Assembly: GCA_038380435.1 (NCBI GenBank) | Contig: JAWZYU010000006.1 | Coordinates: 35,900,501 to 35,964,500, forward strand | Length of the DNA: 64,000 nt | Direction of reading: 5' to 3' | Origin: Ryuthela nishihirai | Lineage: Eukaryota > Arthropoda > Arachnida > Araneae > Heptathelidae | Shown: positions 1 to 11,171 of the stretch, one piece after another | How positions within the stretch are numbered: position 1 is the stretch's first letter | Layout of the letters: each line of letters begins with the position of its first letter | The notes under the pieces: model-generated | Databases searched by the model: none | The model's input: only the letters and a program-made list of their open reading frames with translations | Told to the model about the DNA's origin: nothing | Program-made: the position numbers and the translations under genes

Positions 1-76
1 TTTGTGACCACAGAAGACACAGAAAAATGTTGCGTGTACACAACTTTGGGGATTATGAGAACATGAATACTTAAAG

Positions 77-1840
77 TTAAAACACATGGAATTGTCTGAA
101 GCAGCCTGCATGAATATCAACTTGACACTTTTTACACATATATATTGTATTGCTTTTACAATGTCTATATCTTCTTGCTTTTTTCTCCTGTTCAACTATA
201 ACATAGTCAGTATTGTCAAACCGTACTTCGGTGGTTAATGAGATCTTGGATGGACGCACATAGTTGGGTTTTGGAGAAATAATGTTCAGTCCACTAGACC
301 CTGCTATCTCCTTATTTTCTTGACTATTACTGTCTTTTATTTTCATAAGAGTAGCAGTTACATAATATTTGAATTCTATCTGTGTCATATTCTGCTTATT
401 TCCTATATTATAGATATTTCACGCATTCACAATTACGCTATCTATCATATTTATAGAAAGCGGCAACCACAATTTCTTTCCCCTTACACGAATTCTGTAG
501 TTTGCATTACCGTATCATGGAGATCAACTCCACCCATGTGCTGATTGTATTCAGCAACAACTTTTGGCTGAGCAACAGCAATCTTCTGTTCCTTTCTATT
601 TTATCTTTTAGCAGATACCAGTGGTTCGATACTGCAGTTTTTTGTAGCGACAGTCACGACAGAATTGTCATTCCATCTTATGATCAATACTTCGTGTTCC
701 TTATCAAAAGAAAAATCATATGAACCTCTTTCTTTTTTCTTGATACACTTTACTGTTTCCAAAATATTATTGCTTGTACGATTCTCACGAATTGTATCCG
801 TGGCATAAAAACCTTTATTTTTCAGTACACATAATAACTTATGCAAGGAGAAAAAGTTATAAAAAAATACACGATGCTTAGATGGATGCTGCACAATGGA
901 CAAAAGATCCAGTATAACCCTTTCTCCTACACCTAAGTCGTTCTCTTCGGTATTCGCAATCTTTCCGCCATATGGTATAAATTTATATAAATATCGATTG
1001 GAACTACATAGATACCACAGTCAATTTGGAAAATTTATGATTTAGATCTAATTGATCATTATCTGATAAGGGTATATTTTGTTTGATGGAATCAAATCTA
1101 TTCCTACTCATGCAATTTCTTACTAGTGGTATACCTTTGTCCTCATCCTTCGATCAATATATTTTTGTAGCTGGTAAGATATGGTAATCGGTAAAAATCA
1201 ATATACCACAAAAGCGCTTCAGACTTGCCTTGCTTAATTCAACAGAATGTCGATTATGATCATTTGCATATTTTTTTGAATAACCGACAATATTTTCCCA
1301 GACATCCTCACTAAAATATAAAAAAATAACGTATGGAGACTTGCCACTAATTTTGCTTTCAATTTCCTCTATCATAATATGTTCTTGTTTTTGTGCTAAA
1401 CTTTCGTAAATCGGATATTTCTTTTTTTCCACTTCGGAATAGCTTTCTTTGCTTTTGTTTTGACAGTTGTTCTAGGGGAAGTTTTTTAGTTTCTTGGAAC
1501 TTGATGCTGTAGGTCGCTCTTCTTCGACATCTTGACCTTCATCTGGTAAATTTGCATGGACCTCGTAGGTTCCAACTATGTCTGACAAAACATTTTCACT
1601 CTCTCATCTCACATATATCATCACTAATATCTTCCTCATCTATAAGTCCGTCAACCGTTGGTAGTATGTACGCCGCATCAATATTTTCAGCTTGTTGCAA
1701 ATCGTCATCCTCTTCTAATATAGAAATTAGGTCTGCAGTTGACAAAGGTCTATTTTTTTCCCACCACTGGCCACCACTAGTATTTAGAAAGAAATATCCT
1801 AAGATAGCAAATAACGACTTATTATTGAATGCATTTACAT
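77..1840 (-). pseudogene. piggyBac-type transposase relic
   Basis: Reading right to left, the pieces follow the order of a piggyBac transposase: an acidic N-terminus (DDLQQAENIDAAYILP near 1,720), a segment like EDKGIPLVRNCMSRNRF (about 1,110), LYKFIPYGGK and LDLLSIVQHPSKHRVFF (about 900-980), GFYATDTIRENR (about 800), YNQHMGGVDLHD (about 560, including the usual last catalytic Asp), and a Cys-rich tail with CKSNTIYMCKKC and HAGC (77-180). The family cuts and pastes DNA at TTAA sites. This copy is dead: it has several stops and frameshifts, the block with the first catalytic Asp is missing between about 1,020 and 1,060, and the D-N-F-F-T-S motif reads Y-N-F-F-S-L, so a second catalytic Asp is Tyr. 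I could not define terminal repeats; the downstream end may lie left of the window. Confidence 0.85.
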
Positions 1841-1845
1841 CATAA

Positions 1846-3254
1846 TAAATACTTACTTGAACTATATATTTTTAGCTGTACTGCTGAATATACACTTCAA
1901 TAATTATCTAATATCAATTATTGTTATATTAACAAGACGAAAAGCTTAGTTCAACTTCACAATCGCTGAATACTGACATCACTCATATCAGAACTAAAAT
2001 CGCAAGAATAGACTCGTTCACAATGAGTCATCAAACATGTGACAGACAATGGGCACATGTTGTGCAATCCCAAAGTTTCGTAAACGCAACATTAAATAAA
2101 AATAAAATAAATACCCCCTCATACACTAAATGTAATACTGTGCAAAAAATAAAAAAATACTTTCTAATTATATCAAACGTTGTCTTGAATGAAATATTTG
2201 TGAAGCTATTTTCATAAAATCTTAGGGCATTTAGTATTTCTACATATCTTTTTTAGATCCGTCAAACTGCAAAAGATTAGATAGGCTATTTAGGTATAGT
2301 TTTAAGATGAATAGTAATTAAGCTTTTATTTTATATTGATAAATATTTATGCTTGGACATAAAACATTTTGCTCTTTATAACATACATTGGCTTAAAATT
2401 AGATTAGTAGTACAAATATATATATTTTTATTATTATTTGAAGAATGTTTCGTTTATGCAACGTTGGGGATTAATGGATTAGAATAGTTAATATCCAGAC
2501 CTACAAAAAGCAATATTTTTCATAACAAATCGAAATCTGCGTTTAATTCATCAATCTTGCTATGAGTTAAACCAATTTGTGCGGAATTTCGAGTGACTGG
2601 GTTGAGGAATTTTTTTTTTTGCTGTAACCACAACGAAATGAACCTATCTCAGTATTTCTTGAAGCTATTTCTGTGTATTAACTCGGAAGGAACGCTCAAT
2701 TCCTTTCTTTAACTTTCTAATGGAAATCAAATATTTATTCATTTTGGATTAAAGCAACAAGCATTTATATATTTATTTTTATTAAGAACTATTTTGCGAG
2801 ACTGTTTAATCCAGTGTAAATATCAGCGGTTTTTATATAGTTATTTTACTGTAAGGAATCCATGAAAAATAGGGAAAACATTGTAACAAACATATTAGAT
2901 CATTTCATATCGTAATTATCATCATGTAAAATATTAAACACTTTCATACTAAATTTTATATTACTTTAATATTAAATTTCCCTCTACTTAAACAACAGTA
3001 TCATCAGAAGAAAATCTGTGTTTGAACACTGAACTTACAATTCTCACAACAAGCTCTTTTTTTCACTCTTTTTATTCGTTAAATTGTTATACTATTCCTT
3101 ATATTTTGGAATCGAAATTATTTTCCTTTTCCAGTAACAAGGAAAACTCTATTATAAAAATAAAGCACGTCATTAACTATACATAAATAGAAGTATAAGA
3201 CAAAGGTTAAGAATTTCTGCTTAAGTGATTTTAAAATGATTTTTTTAAAAATGT
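1846..3254. other. AT-rich spacer, no gene recognised
   Basis: This interval is rich in A/T runs with frequent stops in all frames. I recognise no protein, RNA gene or tandem repeat. The short open frame at 2,023-2,217 has no family resemblance. Confidence 0.6.
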
Positions 3255-6169
3255 ATGTGCTTAATAAAAATCCTACTAATCATTTTCTCTCTGCAGGAAC
3301 GTGGAACGTGAGGACATTACATAAAGATTATTCTCTTGATGTCCTCATGCAGGAATTCCAGCGCTATAACCTAGATATTCTAGGCTTGCAAGAGACCAGA
3401 TGGACAGGTAAAGGTGAGATACTTAAAAATAACTTTAAATTTCTCTTTACAGGGAGGGAGGATGGAAAGCATCACCAAGGCGTGGGTCTGCTGCTCAGGA
3501 GACATGCTAGTGATGCTCTTCTAGGATATGAGTGCATTAATGAAAGGTTTCTTACAGCAAAATTTCAGACAAGCATTAAAGACTTGAATGTTATCTGCTG
3601 CTATGCCCCCACTGAGGATTCTGATGAGGATGAGAAGGATAGGTTTTACAGACAACTTCAGGATATTTTGAATTCTGTCAAGAAAGGAGATATTACCCTT
3701 GTTCTTGGTGACTTCAATGCCAAAGTTGGTACCGACTCTGACCTTTGGGGAGGAGTAATAGGCCCTTTTGGTATTGGTAGCTGCAATGGCAATGGGCAAC
3801 GTCTCCTACAGGTAAGTAAACTAAATGGTTTCAGAATAACTAACACTTATTATAAACACCGCGACATACATAAATACACATGGGTTTCACCTGATGGGCT
3901 GCATAAGAATATGATTGATTATATATTAATTAACAGCAAATGGGCTAGTTCTGTTAGAAATACCAGGGCATATAGGGGAGCTGAAATTGGATCTGGCCAT
4001 TACCTTGTTAAAAGTGTCTTGCAACTTAAACGTAAAAAGTGTTGTGCTAGGGTTAAAAAATTTACCTTTAATACTGAAGCTCTGAAAGACCCAGTTATAG
4101 CTAAAGCTTACCATGATAGGTTACTTAGTCATTATGACAGTCATGGTTTGCTTAATACTGAAGTTGAGGAAGAATGGGGCCATTTTATACAGGCTTTTTT
4201 GGAAACTAACAGTACTCTTTTAGGGAAAAAGGAGCAGAGGAGGCAGAATTATTTAAGTGATAAGGCACTTGAGCTTATTTCAGAAAGAAGGAACTGCAGG
4301 AATGTCCTTAATCAGTACCCTACTAGTCCTAATAGAAAGCATTACAAAGAACTTAATAAACATGTAAAGGATCAGTTAGCTACTGATAAGAATCTTTGGC
4401 TTGATGGCCTTGCTGACAAAGCTGAGGAAGCAGTTAGACAGCACAACAGCAGAGAGCTGTACCAGATAGTTAATGTTTTGTGTGGTAGAAAACGAACAGG
4501 TATACAGGGATTGAAGGATAAACAAGGCAAGGTTATAGAAGGTGAGGATTCTGTCATGGCTAGGTGGGCTGAGCATTTCAGTGATGTTCTAAACAATGTG
4601 GTTAGTTCTACTCCCATTGTTTGCAATGATGATAGATGCATTGTTGGCTTTAATGTTGGCCCTATAACACAATCTGAAGTTAGTTTGGCTATTTCTAAAC
4701 TTAAACTTCATAAATCTCCAGGGGTGGATGAAATTACTACGGAAATGCTTAGAGCTGGGAATGTTTCAGTTACCATTTGGATGACTGAAATTTTGAATAA
4801 CTTTTATGATAAAGGCATGGTTCGTAAAGATTTTACCAGAGCTATTATTATCCCTATTTTCAAAAAAGGTGATCGCAGTTCTTGTGATAACTATAGGGGT
4901 ATCAGCCTACTCTTCGTTCCAGGTAAAGTTCTTTCCATGATTGTGCTTAATAGAATTAAGAATCTGGTTGACAGGCAATTGCGTGATGAGCAATGTGGAT
5001 TCAGAAGTGGTAGGGGATGTGTAGATCAGATATTTTTACTTAGGCAGATTCTTGAGAAATGTTTAGAGTTTCAGAAACCTTTGGTTGCTAGCTTTGTTGA
5101 TTTCAAAAAGGCTTTCGACTCTATTGATCGTCATAATTTGTGGTTGATTGTGAAATCATATGGTATACCAGACAAGTTAGTTAACATAATGAAAGCTCTC
5201 TATAATAACACTGAGTCGTGTGTGAGAGTTGGTAAGTCTTGTAGCAATTGGTTTAGCATTACTTCTGGTGTTCGACAAGGGTGCATTTTGTCTCCTTTTC
5301 TCTTTAGTTTGGTTGTTGATTAGGTTATGCGAAATTCACTTCAAGGGAAAGCTTTTGGCCTTAAATGGGCTGGAGATACGAAAATTTCTGATTTAGATTA
5401 TGCTGATGATTTAGCCCTTTTGGCAAATGATGTTGATGAGATGAACTCTTTCATTCGAGCTGTTGATGAGACTGGTAGTAGAATAGGTTTGGTTATAAAC
5501 AGAGAGAAAACTAAAGTGATGAAAATTGGCCAGGCAGGTTGTGATTCAGTTAATCTGAATGGTTGCAATCTTGAGCAGGTGTCACAGTTTAATTACCTTG
5601 GGAGCTGCGTAACTGATACTGGTGATGTGCGGCATGAGATTAACAGACGAATAGGTATTGCTGCCGGGACCTTTAACAATCTATGGAGATTGTGGAGAAA
5701 TAGGCGTATACACCTAAAGACTAAAATTAGACTGTATAGTAGTTTGGTTCTTTCTAGGGTTAGTTATGGTAGTGAAACTTCGACGCTGTGTAAGCAAGAT
5801 AACAGGAAACTAGATGCTTTTGATTCTAGATGCTTACGCAGTATCTTGGGTATTAGGTGGTTTAACTTTGTAACTAATGATGAGGTTAGGCAAAGGAGTC
5901 TGCAACCTCCTTTAAGCAGCATATTGTGCAGAGAGAGACTCCGCTGGTTTGGCCATGTTGCCCGTATGGATAATTATAGATTGGCGAATAGGGTTATGAA
6001 CAGTGTGCCTAGAGGCCTCAGAAGGAGGGGGAGACCTAGGATCCGGTGGGCAGACAATGTCAAACAGGACCTTGTTAGAATTGGTGTACAGTGGCCGGAT
6101 GCAGCAGATGTAGCTCAGGACAGATATGCTTGGAGAATTAAACTGCGCGGTCTGGTTGGACCTCCGTAG
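3236..6169 (+). pseudogene. RTE endonuclease-reverse transcriptase, one in-frame stop
   Basis: A single reading frame encodes endonuclease motifs (GTWNVRT, LGLQETRW, LVLGDFNAKVG, IDYIL) followed by reverse transcriptase motifs (YRGISLL, FVDFKKAFDSIDR, GVRQGCILSPFLFSL, YADD at 5,399-5,410) and a C-terminal domain ending SLVGPP-like at 6,169. The only break is TAG at 5,321-5,323, where the sister copy has TAT (Tyr); the frame continues past it to 6,169. The endonuclease catalytic triplet usually read as SDH is S-G-H (3,992-4,000). The open frame begins at 3,236, but the element begins at 3,265, so the first residues and the ATG come from flanking DNA. Proteins of this family are often labelled craniofacial development protein 2-like in arthropod annotations. 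Confidence 0.92.
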
Positions 6170-6201
6170 CCCATGGCTGCTTGAGGATGATGATGATGAT
6201 G
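3265..6201 (+). mobile_element. RTE-clade LINE, copy 1 (5'-truncated)
   Basis: The insertion is bounded by a 10-bp target duplication, atgtgcttaa, at 3,255-3,264 and 6,202-6,211. It ends in a (GAT)n tail, as RTE elements do, instead of poly-A. Compared with the full-length copy at 20,978-24,481 it lacks the 5' untranslated region and the first part of the leader and starts at the sequence corresponding to about 21,640. It encodes apurinic-type endonuclease plus reverse transcriptase and would have been mobilised by target-primed reverse transcription. Confidence 0.93.
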
Positions 6202-6211
6202 ATGTGCTTAA

Positions 6212-6685
6212 GATATCCAAATTCACACACGTGATTAATCCAACACTTTAGTTCCAGAAGTCTCTTTTTTAACTTAGTTTTATATCATAAAATTTGTTGA
6301 AAATTCAATCCAGTGAAACGAAATCTTGAAATCACATACAATTCAAATTTCGATTGAATTTCATCTCTCCGTAATTATGTCACGAAACGATACTTAGAAA
6401 AGTATAAAATCCTTACTGGAATTGATGCTCTTGAAAAAAAAACAGCATTTCTTCAGTTTTCACAGCGAAATTCTTCGAAGAGCCTACTTCGTGTTCCGCT
6501 TCGTAATCTCTTTGTGTAAAAACCAACACTTTGTTAATATCAGTAAATCATCGAAGTGCTTCGAAAACGTATTAGATAGCTTTCTTTCTTTACAGATATT
6601 AGTACTACCTGGAAAGAGTTTGGCTATGTTGGACTTGTCTGTTTCCGAAAGAAACTTTCTAAGGCAACACATTTTAATAAATTAA
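6212..6685. other. spacer, no gene recognised
   Basis: AT-rich sequence between the RTE copy and the next element. The open frames at 6,422-6,685 overlap on both strands and match nothing I recognise. Confidence 0.5.
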
Positions 6686-6689
6686 TGCC

Positions 6690-8930
6690 TCCGAGATAAA
6701 AGTAGCCATTTCTTAAAGATTTCAAGGTGCTGAACACGAATATGAGAATGAAAATGCAAAATTGTCTACGATTTGTGAGAAATCTGCAATAGTTTCCTAT
6801 ATAATAGAGTAATACGTACATATTACATGTATCAGTAAAACTCCGCTTCTACTTCCGACGTCGCTTTTCCTGTCGCTTGTACAGCTGCTCAAGATCATCT
6901 TTGGAGAGAATCCAACAGTATTCAGCCAACACTGAAGTGGACCAGTCTCCCTGGTATCGCTTCTCCATCGTGGCAATATTCTCCATCGTTGTCCTGGTGA
7001 AAATGTTCACTGTGCTCATCACTAACCATGCCGCAATTGCCGGGGAAGAAAGCTAAATGGGAATGGAGAAAGTGGATCTTTAAGGACATATTGCAGCCAA
7101 GTTTTAGATACAGAGACAACATGTCCTTTACTAATTCTTGTTGTCCCAAGCCTTTTTCTCTTCACCCTGAAGCAGATTGTCGAACATCTGGTCTCTGAAC
7201 AGCTCGTGAATCTGAGGACCCACAAAAATTCCCTCTTTAATTTTCGCTTCACTGAGTCAAGGAAATTTGCCAGCTAAGTACTTGAAAGCTGATGCAGTCC
7301 GGTCCATGATTTTTACGAAGCTTTCATCACACCGAATTTGATGTGTAGGGAGGGAAGCAGGATTTTGTGCGTTTCTGCGAGTGCTGGGTGTTCCACATTC
7401 TTCTCTCTGACCTTCAGAGATTTCCTCTGAGGCCAGTTTCTCTTCACGTAGTTCAAAGTCTTTGCTCGACTGTCCCATTCACATAAGAAACAGCAACACT
7501 TCGTATGTATCCCAGCTGCAGACCCATCAACAGAGCCATTTCCTTTAAGTCACAACAGAGATGCCAGCCATACGCTGTATTCAAGACAGTTCAACAGCTC
7601 TTTAAGGTAGTCGTAGGCTTCTTTCACGTAGACAACGTGTCCAAGGGAATGGATGGACGTCGATTTCCATTAAACAGCAACACCACCTTGTTGAGACTCA
7701 ATTTCAAGTAGTCTATGAATAGTCACCATTCTTGAGGGTCATGTTTGATTCCGAGGGCATTCATCAGGCCATCTACATCGGAGCAGAACACAAGGTCATC
7801 TTCCTTTCTGAAGTAAGGCGCAAACTGCTCATGACGAGTTAGAAACGAAGTCACTCGAACGTTTTCCTTGAGAAGATTCCATTGTTTAAGTCTTGATCCT
7901 AGTAACTCTGCTTTGGCCTTGGAAATCTCCAGATCGCGAACAAGATCGTTCATTTCTCCTTTGGTGAGAATGTGTGACGCAGATGATGCACCGTGGTAGA
8001 CGTATGGATCATCATTAAACACCGAAGGCTGCGGAGAACCCGACGTTGGTTCACCTCCCTCCTCATCGTCTGAATCGATGGAAAATTCTTTTCGAGGTTC
8101 GGGAACGAGAAGGCCTTCGCCGTGCGGAACTGGTTGAAGAGCAGATTATATATTCGGCTACGCTATTGTCCACTTCTTTTCCTTGTGATGCCTCCAGAAA
8201 CAGGTGGAACCATGCAGAAGGAGCAGTCATTTACATGATTGCTTGGCTCTCTCCAAACCATAGAAACAGCAAACGGCATTGCAACTTTTCACCTTTCAAC
8301 CATTTCAGAAGATTTCTTGCACACGTACTGCAGCATACGTGGGGGACCAAGGACTTGGCCTGGTCCCCGTTCTTGATCTCCAAAATAAAACTCATATGCT
8401 GCTTTCACTATTGGAGTGATGGCCCTTTTCCGGCTTGCAAACGTCACTTCGTCGCAAAAGTAACAAAATGTATCTGCAGTATTAACACAGTTACGAGGCA
8501 TCACTACTGCCAGATTAAAGCTGCGAGAATCACTTGTTTTGTACTTATGACCCAGGGGTAACTGAGAGTCGCTAAAAAGACTTGCTCACCCTATAAGACG
8601 TCGCTTAGAACGAACGATTGCATCATCTTTTATCCGCGATCGTAAGGCCGCGATGTAATGACTCAACTAGATTGCATCAGACAATGATCCAATTCCTCCG
8701 GGGGTTGTGTATGGCTGGCTGATGCAATACAATGCAATATGTTGCAATCTGGAGGTTAAAATAAATCGTAGTGAAGTGGTTACCTATGAACTCAATGCGG
8801 ACTGAGTCGTTTATACATGACCATCTCTGTCTCTCCTAAACAAGAGTCAATCGACAAATTTTATTGTCATTCTCGTGATCAGCATCTCGAAATTAGTAGA
8901 GTTTGGTTATTTTCATTTGAAAGCCTTTTT
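6690..8930 (-). mobile_element. degenerate TIR-bounded element with multicopy gene
   Basis: The left flank (about 6,690-6,790, including tttcaaggtgctgaacacga) is an imperfect inverted copy of the right flank (about 8,816-8,930, whose complement includes tttcgagatgctgatcacga). The two arms flank one degenerate minus-strand gene. A related end fragment occurs at 60,776-61,137. The arrangement suggests a DNA transposon. The superfamily is not clear to me, and the outer limits and target duplication could not be fixed. Confidence 0.6.
6850..8504 (-). pseudogene. multicopy invertebrate family protein, possible transposase relic
   Basis: From 8,504 leftward the translation gives PRNCVNTADTFCYFCDEV (a Cys-pair N-terminal module), then KAELLGSRLKQWNLL and DDLVFCSDVDGLMNALGI (about 7,780-7,920), then CDLKEMALLMGLQLGY, FPPYTSNSV, and finally GCNMSLKIHFLHSHLAFFP and SDEHSEHFHQD (about 7,000-7,110). 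I recognise the order as a protein family present in many copies in arthropod and cnidarian genomes, usually annotated as uncharacterised. The conserved Asp/Glu and His positions (SDEHSEHFHQD, CDLK) would suit a nuclease or transposase, which is inference. At least six frame breaks make it dead. Confidence 0.7.
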
Positions 8931-8954
8931 GTGTTTTGTCAGTGTTATTACTAC

Positions 8955-9060
8955 AAATTTCTTTTACTGAAAAGAAAAACTCTCCTAACGTTGGGAATCA
9001 TATCTTGTGGAAACTCAAATTTCCGATTTCAACAGAGATTTCATTAAATACCATTCATTA
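8955..9060. repeat. dispersed repeat shared with 36,700-36,790
   Basis: The complement of this stretch (aatcggaaatttgag, then gattcccaacgttaggagag and cagtaaaagaa) matches the plus strand around 36,707-36,782 with few differences. It lies just outside the TIR of the element on its left and just outside a dispersed repeat at the other site. No coding potential is seen. Confidence 0.6.
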
Positions 9061-9097
9061 TTCTATGTAAGAAGTGAAAGATTCCCTACGTTATCTG

Positions 9098-9262
9098 AAT
9101 GATTCCGATTAGATAGATAGGAATCATTCAGTTTAAGTTTAATATCTAATCGGAATCATTCAGTTTAAGTTTAATCCACTAAACTAGTGTGAATTTGGTG
9201 ACATACAGTGTGAATGAGCACATTCTGAATTTGTGTAGTGGATCTACTACACAAAATTCACA
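9098..9262. repeat. short direct and inverted repeats, including a palindrome
   Basis: The motif gaatcattcagtttaagtt occurs at 9,121 and 9,153 (32-bp spacing), preceded by an inverted partial copy (gaatgattccgattaga, about 9,098). At about 9,228-9,260 there is a near-perfect palindrome (gaatttgtgtagt, centre, actacacaaaattc). This resembles the debris of a small foldback element. Confidence 0.6.
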
Positions 9263-9311
9263 CTATGTTCATTTGAAACAATTCTTATCTTACAAAGCAG
9301 ATATTCATTTT

Positions 9312-9420
9312 TTTTAAACTCATTCAATCAACCAATCAATCAATTTATTTCATCATCATATATAATTTATAACATAAAAAATATGAGTGAACACAAAAAC
9401 CACATGTTTTGTTTGGGTCA
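9312..9420 (-). mobile_element. possible LINE 3' end (TTGA repeat tail), inverted
   Basis: The stretch tcaaccaatcaatcaattta is a short TTGATTGA-type repeat when read on the minus strand, followed by an AT-rich non-coding sequence. Many LINEs end in such short tandem tails. No reverse transcriptase remains beside it, so this is a weak call. Confidence 0.3.
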
Positions 9421-9574
9421 CTAAAAGAAATTAATACAAAAATCAATAATATAACTCTCTGATACATATCTTCTAAATTCGAAAGCAATTGCGTTTCAAT
9501 TCACTTAACAAGTTCATCTTTTTTTATCGGCCTTGGTTTTCTTACCAAGCATCTACCTATGTGAAGAAAATCTA

Positions 9575-9900
9575 TTTACATTTAGTAAGTTCTGTAAGCG
9601 CATGCGCAGAAAGCTGCAGATGGTCAGAAGACGTTGCATCATCTTCATTGTGCGCATGTACTGATCTGAAGTAAAAAGGCATTACATGGAAACCGGGATT
9701 TGCAACCGGGATTGTTTACAAGAAAATATGTACTTAATGGGTGGGGTGTGTTTTTTTCCCATTTAATCAACCTCTTTACAAAAGTAACAGCTACATTCCA
9801 TGAAAATGCTGTGGCGAAAGCAACCACTGTATTATAAACGTTACTGAAAGCATATTGGCACAACTTGGTCATTTTCATTATCAAGAAAATCATCAGGTGA
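9575..9900 (-). repeat. dispersed repeat family X, copy 1
   Basis: Read on the minus strand this copy contains acaccccacccattaagtac, a segment with atcccggttg, then gatgatgcaac and the terminal ctgcgcatgcgcttacagaa. The same blocks in the same order occur on the plus strand at 19,815-20,100 and 36,150-36,430. No open frame is conserved among the copies, so it is a non-coding mobile or repeat unit of about 300 bp. Confidence 0.75.
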
Positions 9901-9991
9901 ACAAAAATACTGGTTGATACGTCATACACGATTTTCTGGTCAATTATGAACTGGGGAGGGGAAGTAGAAGATAAATGGGGTTACTGACTCA

Positions 9992-10335
9992 CAGGAGGCT
10001 AATGTTAATCCTATGGGAGAATTCCAATCCAGAAAAATCGAGCGAGGCTAATGTTAATTCTATGGGAGAATTCCAATCCAGAAAAATCAATGGAGGCTAA
10101 TGTTAATCCTATGGGAGAATTCCAATCCAGGAAAATCGAAGGAGCCTAATGTTAATCCAATGGTAGAATTCCAATCCAGAAAAATCGAAGGAGGCTAATG
10201 TTAATATTATGAGACATTTCTAATCAAGAGCATCGAAGATGGTTACTCTTAGTCGTATATGGGGGGATTTCTAAAAGAGAATCTAGGAGGCTAATGTATA
10301 CTCAATAGGAGTATTTCTCATCCAGAGGGGCCAAT
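9992..10335. repeat. 49-bp minisatellite
   Basis: About seven units with the consensus core ggctaatgttaatcctatgg, then gagaattccaatccagaaaa, period about 49 bp. The first four units are nearly identical and the last three increasingly diverged toward the right, which suggests one-sided expansion. No gene is seen in it. Confidence 0.9.
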
Positions 10336-10339
10336 ATTA

Positions 10340-11165
10340 TTTTTACAGAAAATTTTGCTATTCCAGTTGTTTCACTGGGATGTATATAAATTATTTTGAA
10401 GTCATTTCACACGTATTTATAATTATCATTTGTCCTATTTAAGTAAATATGCAAGATTTTAGGTTGAGAGTTAACACGAAATTCGATAAAACATTACTGG
10501 TCCTAATATTCTTGTCATTTTGCTGAGCTTGGGGAGAAGCAATGCGAATTCAGGTCTCCTTCCTTAGTATCAAAAGGATTGGGTCGGAAAATGATTTGTC
10601 TCTTTCGACACGTGATTATTAACTGTTTCACTTCTCATCCACTAGCTGAAGACTCTGAAAATGAAGAGAGGTCGATTGCATGGAATATTTTCATCATAGA
10701 AAATAAAGCTTGCAATGTTGGTAACTGTTTTTTTTGCCTTATCATGTAAAAACGACATATAATCTTTACATTCAACAGGTTTATCGCGTACGAACTCTTT
10801 TTTAAGTTGAGGTAAAATGCAGATTTTATAATTAATCAAATTATATTTATGCAGTACTACATGTGTAATACAGATTTCAAGAAAGACACTCAACACATTG
10901 ACTGACACTGAGACGATTTTTACAGGACAAAAAAGTCTTTTTTAAAGAAATATCCTTTTACGTGCTACAGGTTTCTCCAAAACAATAAGCTTTATTCTTG
11001 AGAAAGTGAAGATAGATCTCCCCAGTTCCGAACAACAGTGAGATTTGCACAGCATTTGTTTTTGTGATAAAAGTCAGTGGGAAAAATGTTTTTTCTCCCG
11101 TTTTCCGCAAAAACAAAACCCTGGATTTGCAACGACAGGAGATCTGCTGAAAAAGGTTTGCTCTA
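10340..11165. other. no gene recognised
   Basis: The stretch lies between the minisatellite and the end of the polymerase relic. A minus-strand open frame at 10,642-10,908 (88 codons) has no recognisable motif. Minus-strand frames at 10,958-11,170 continue past the conserved polymerase C-terminus and are probably downstream non-coding sequence. Confidence 0.5.
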
Positions 11166-11171
11166 AGAATT

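Noticed and set aside
8046..8561. 171-codon plus-strand open frame
   Set aside because: It is antisense to the recognisable minus-strand PRNCVN-family gene.
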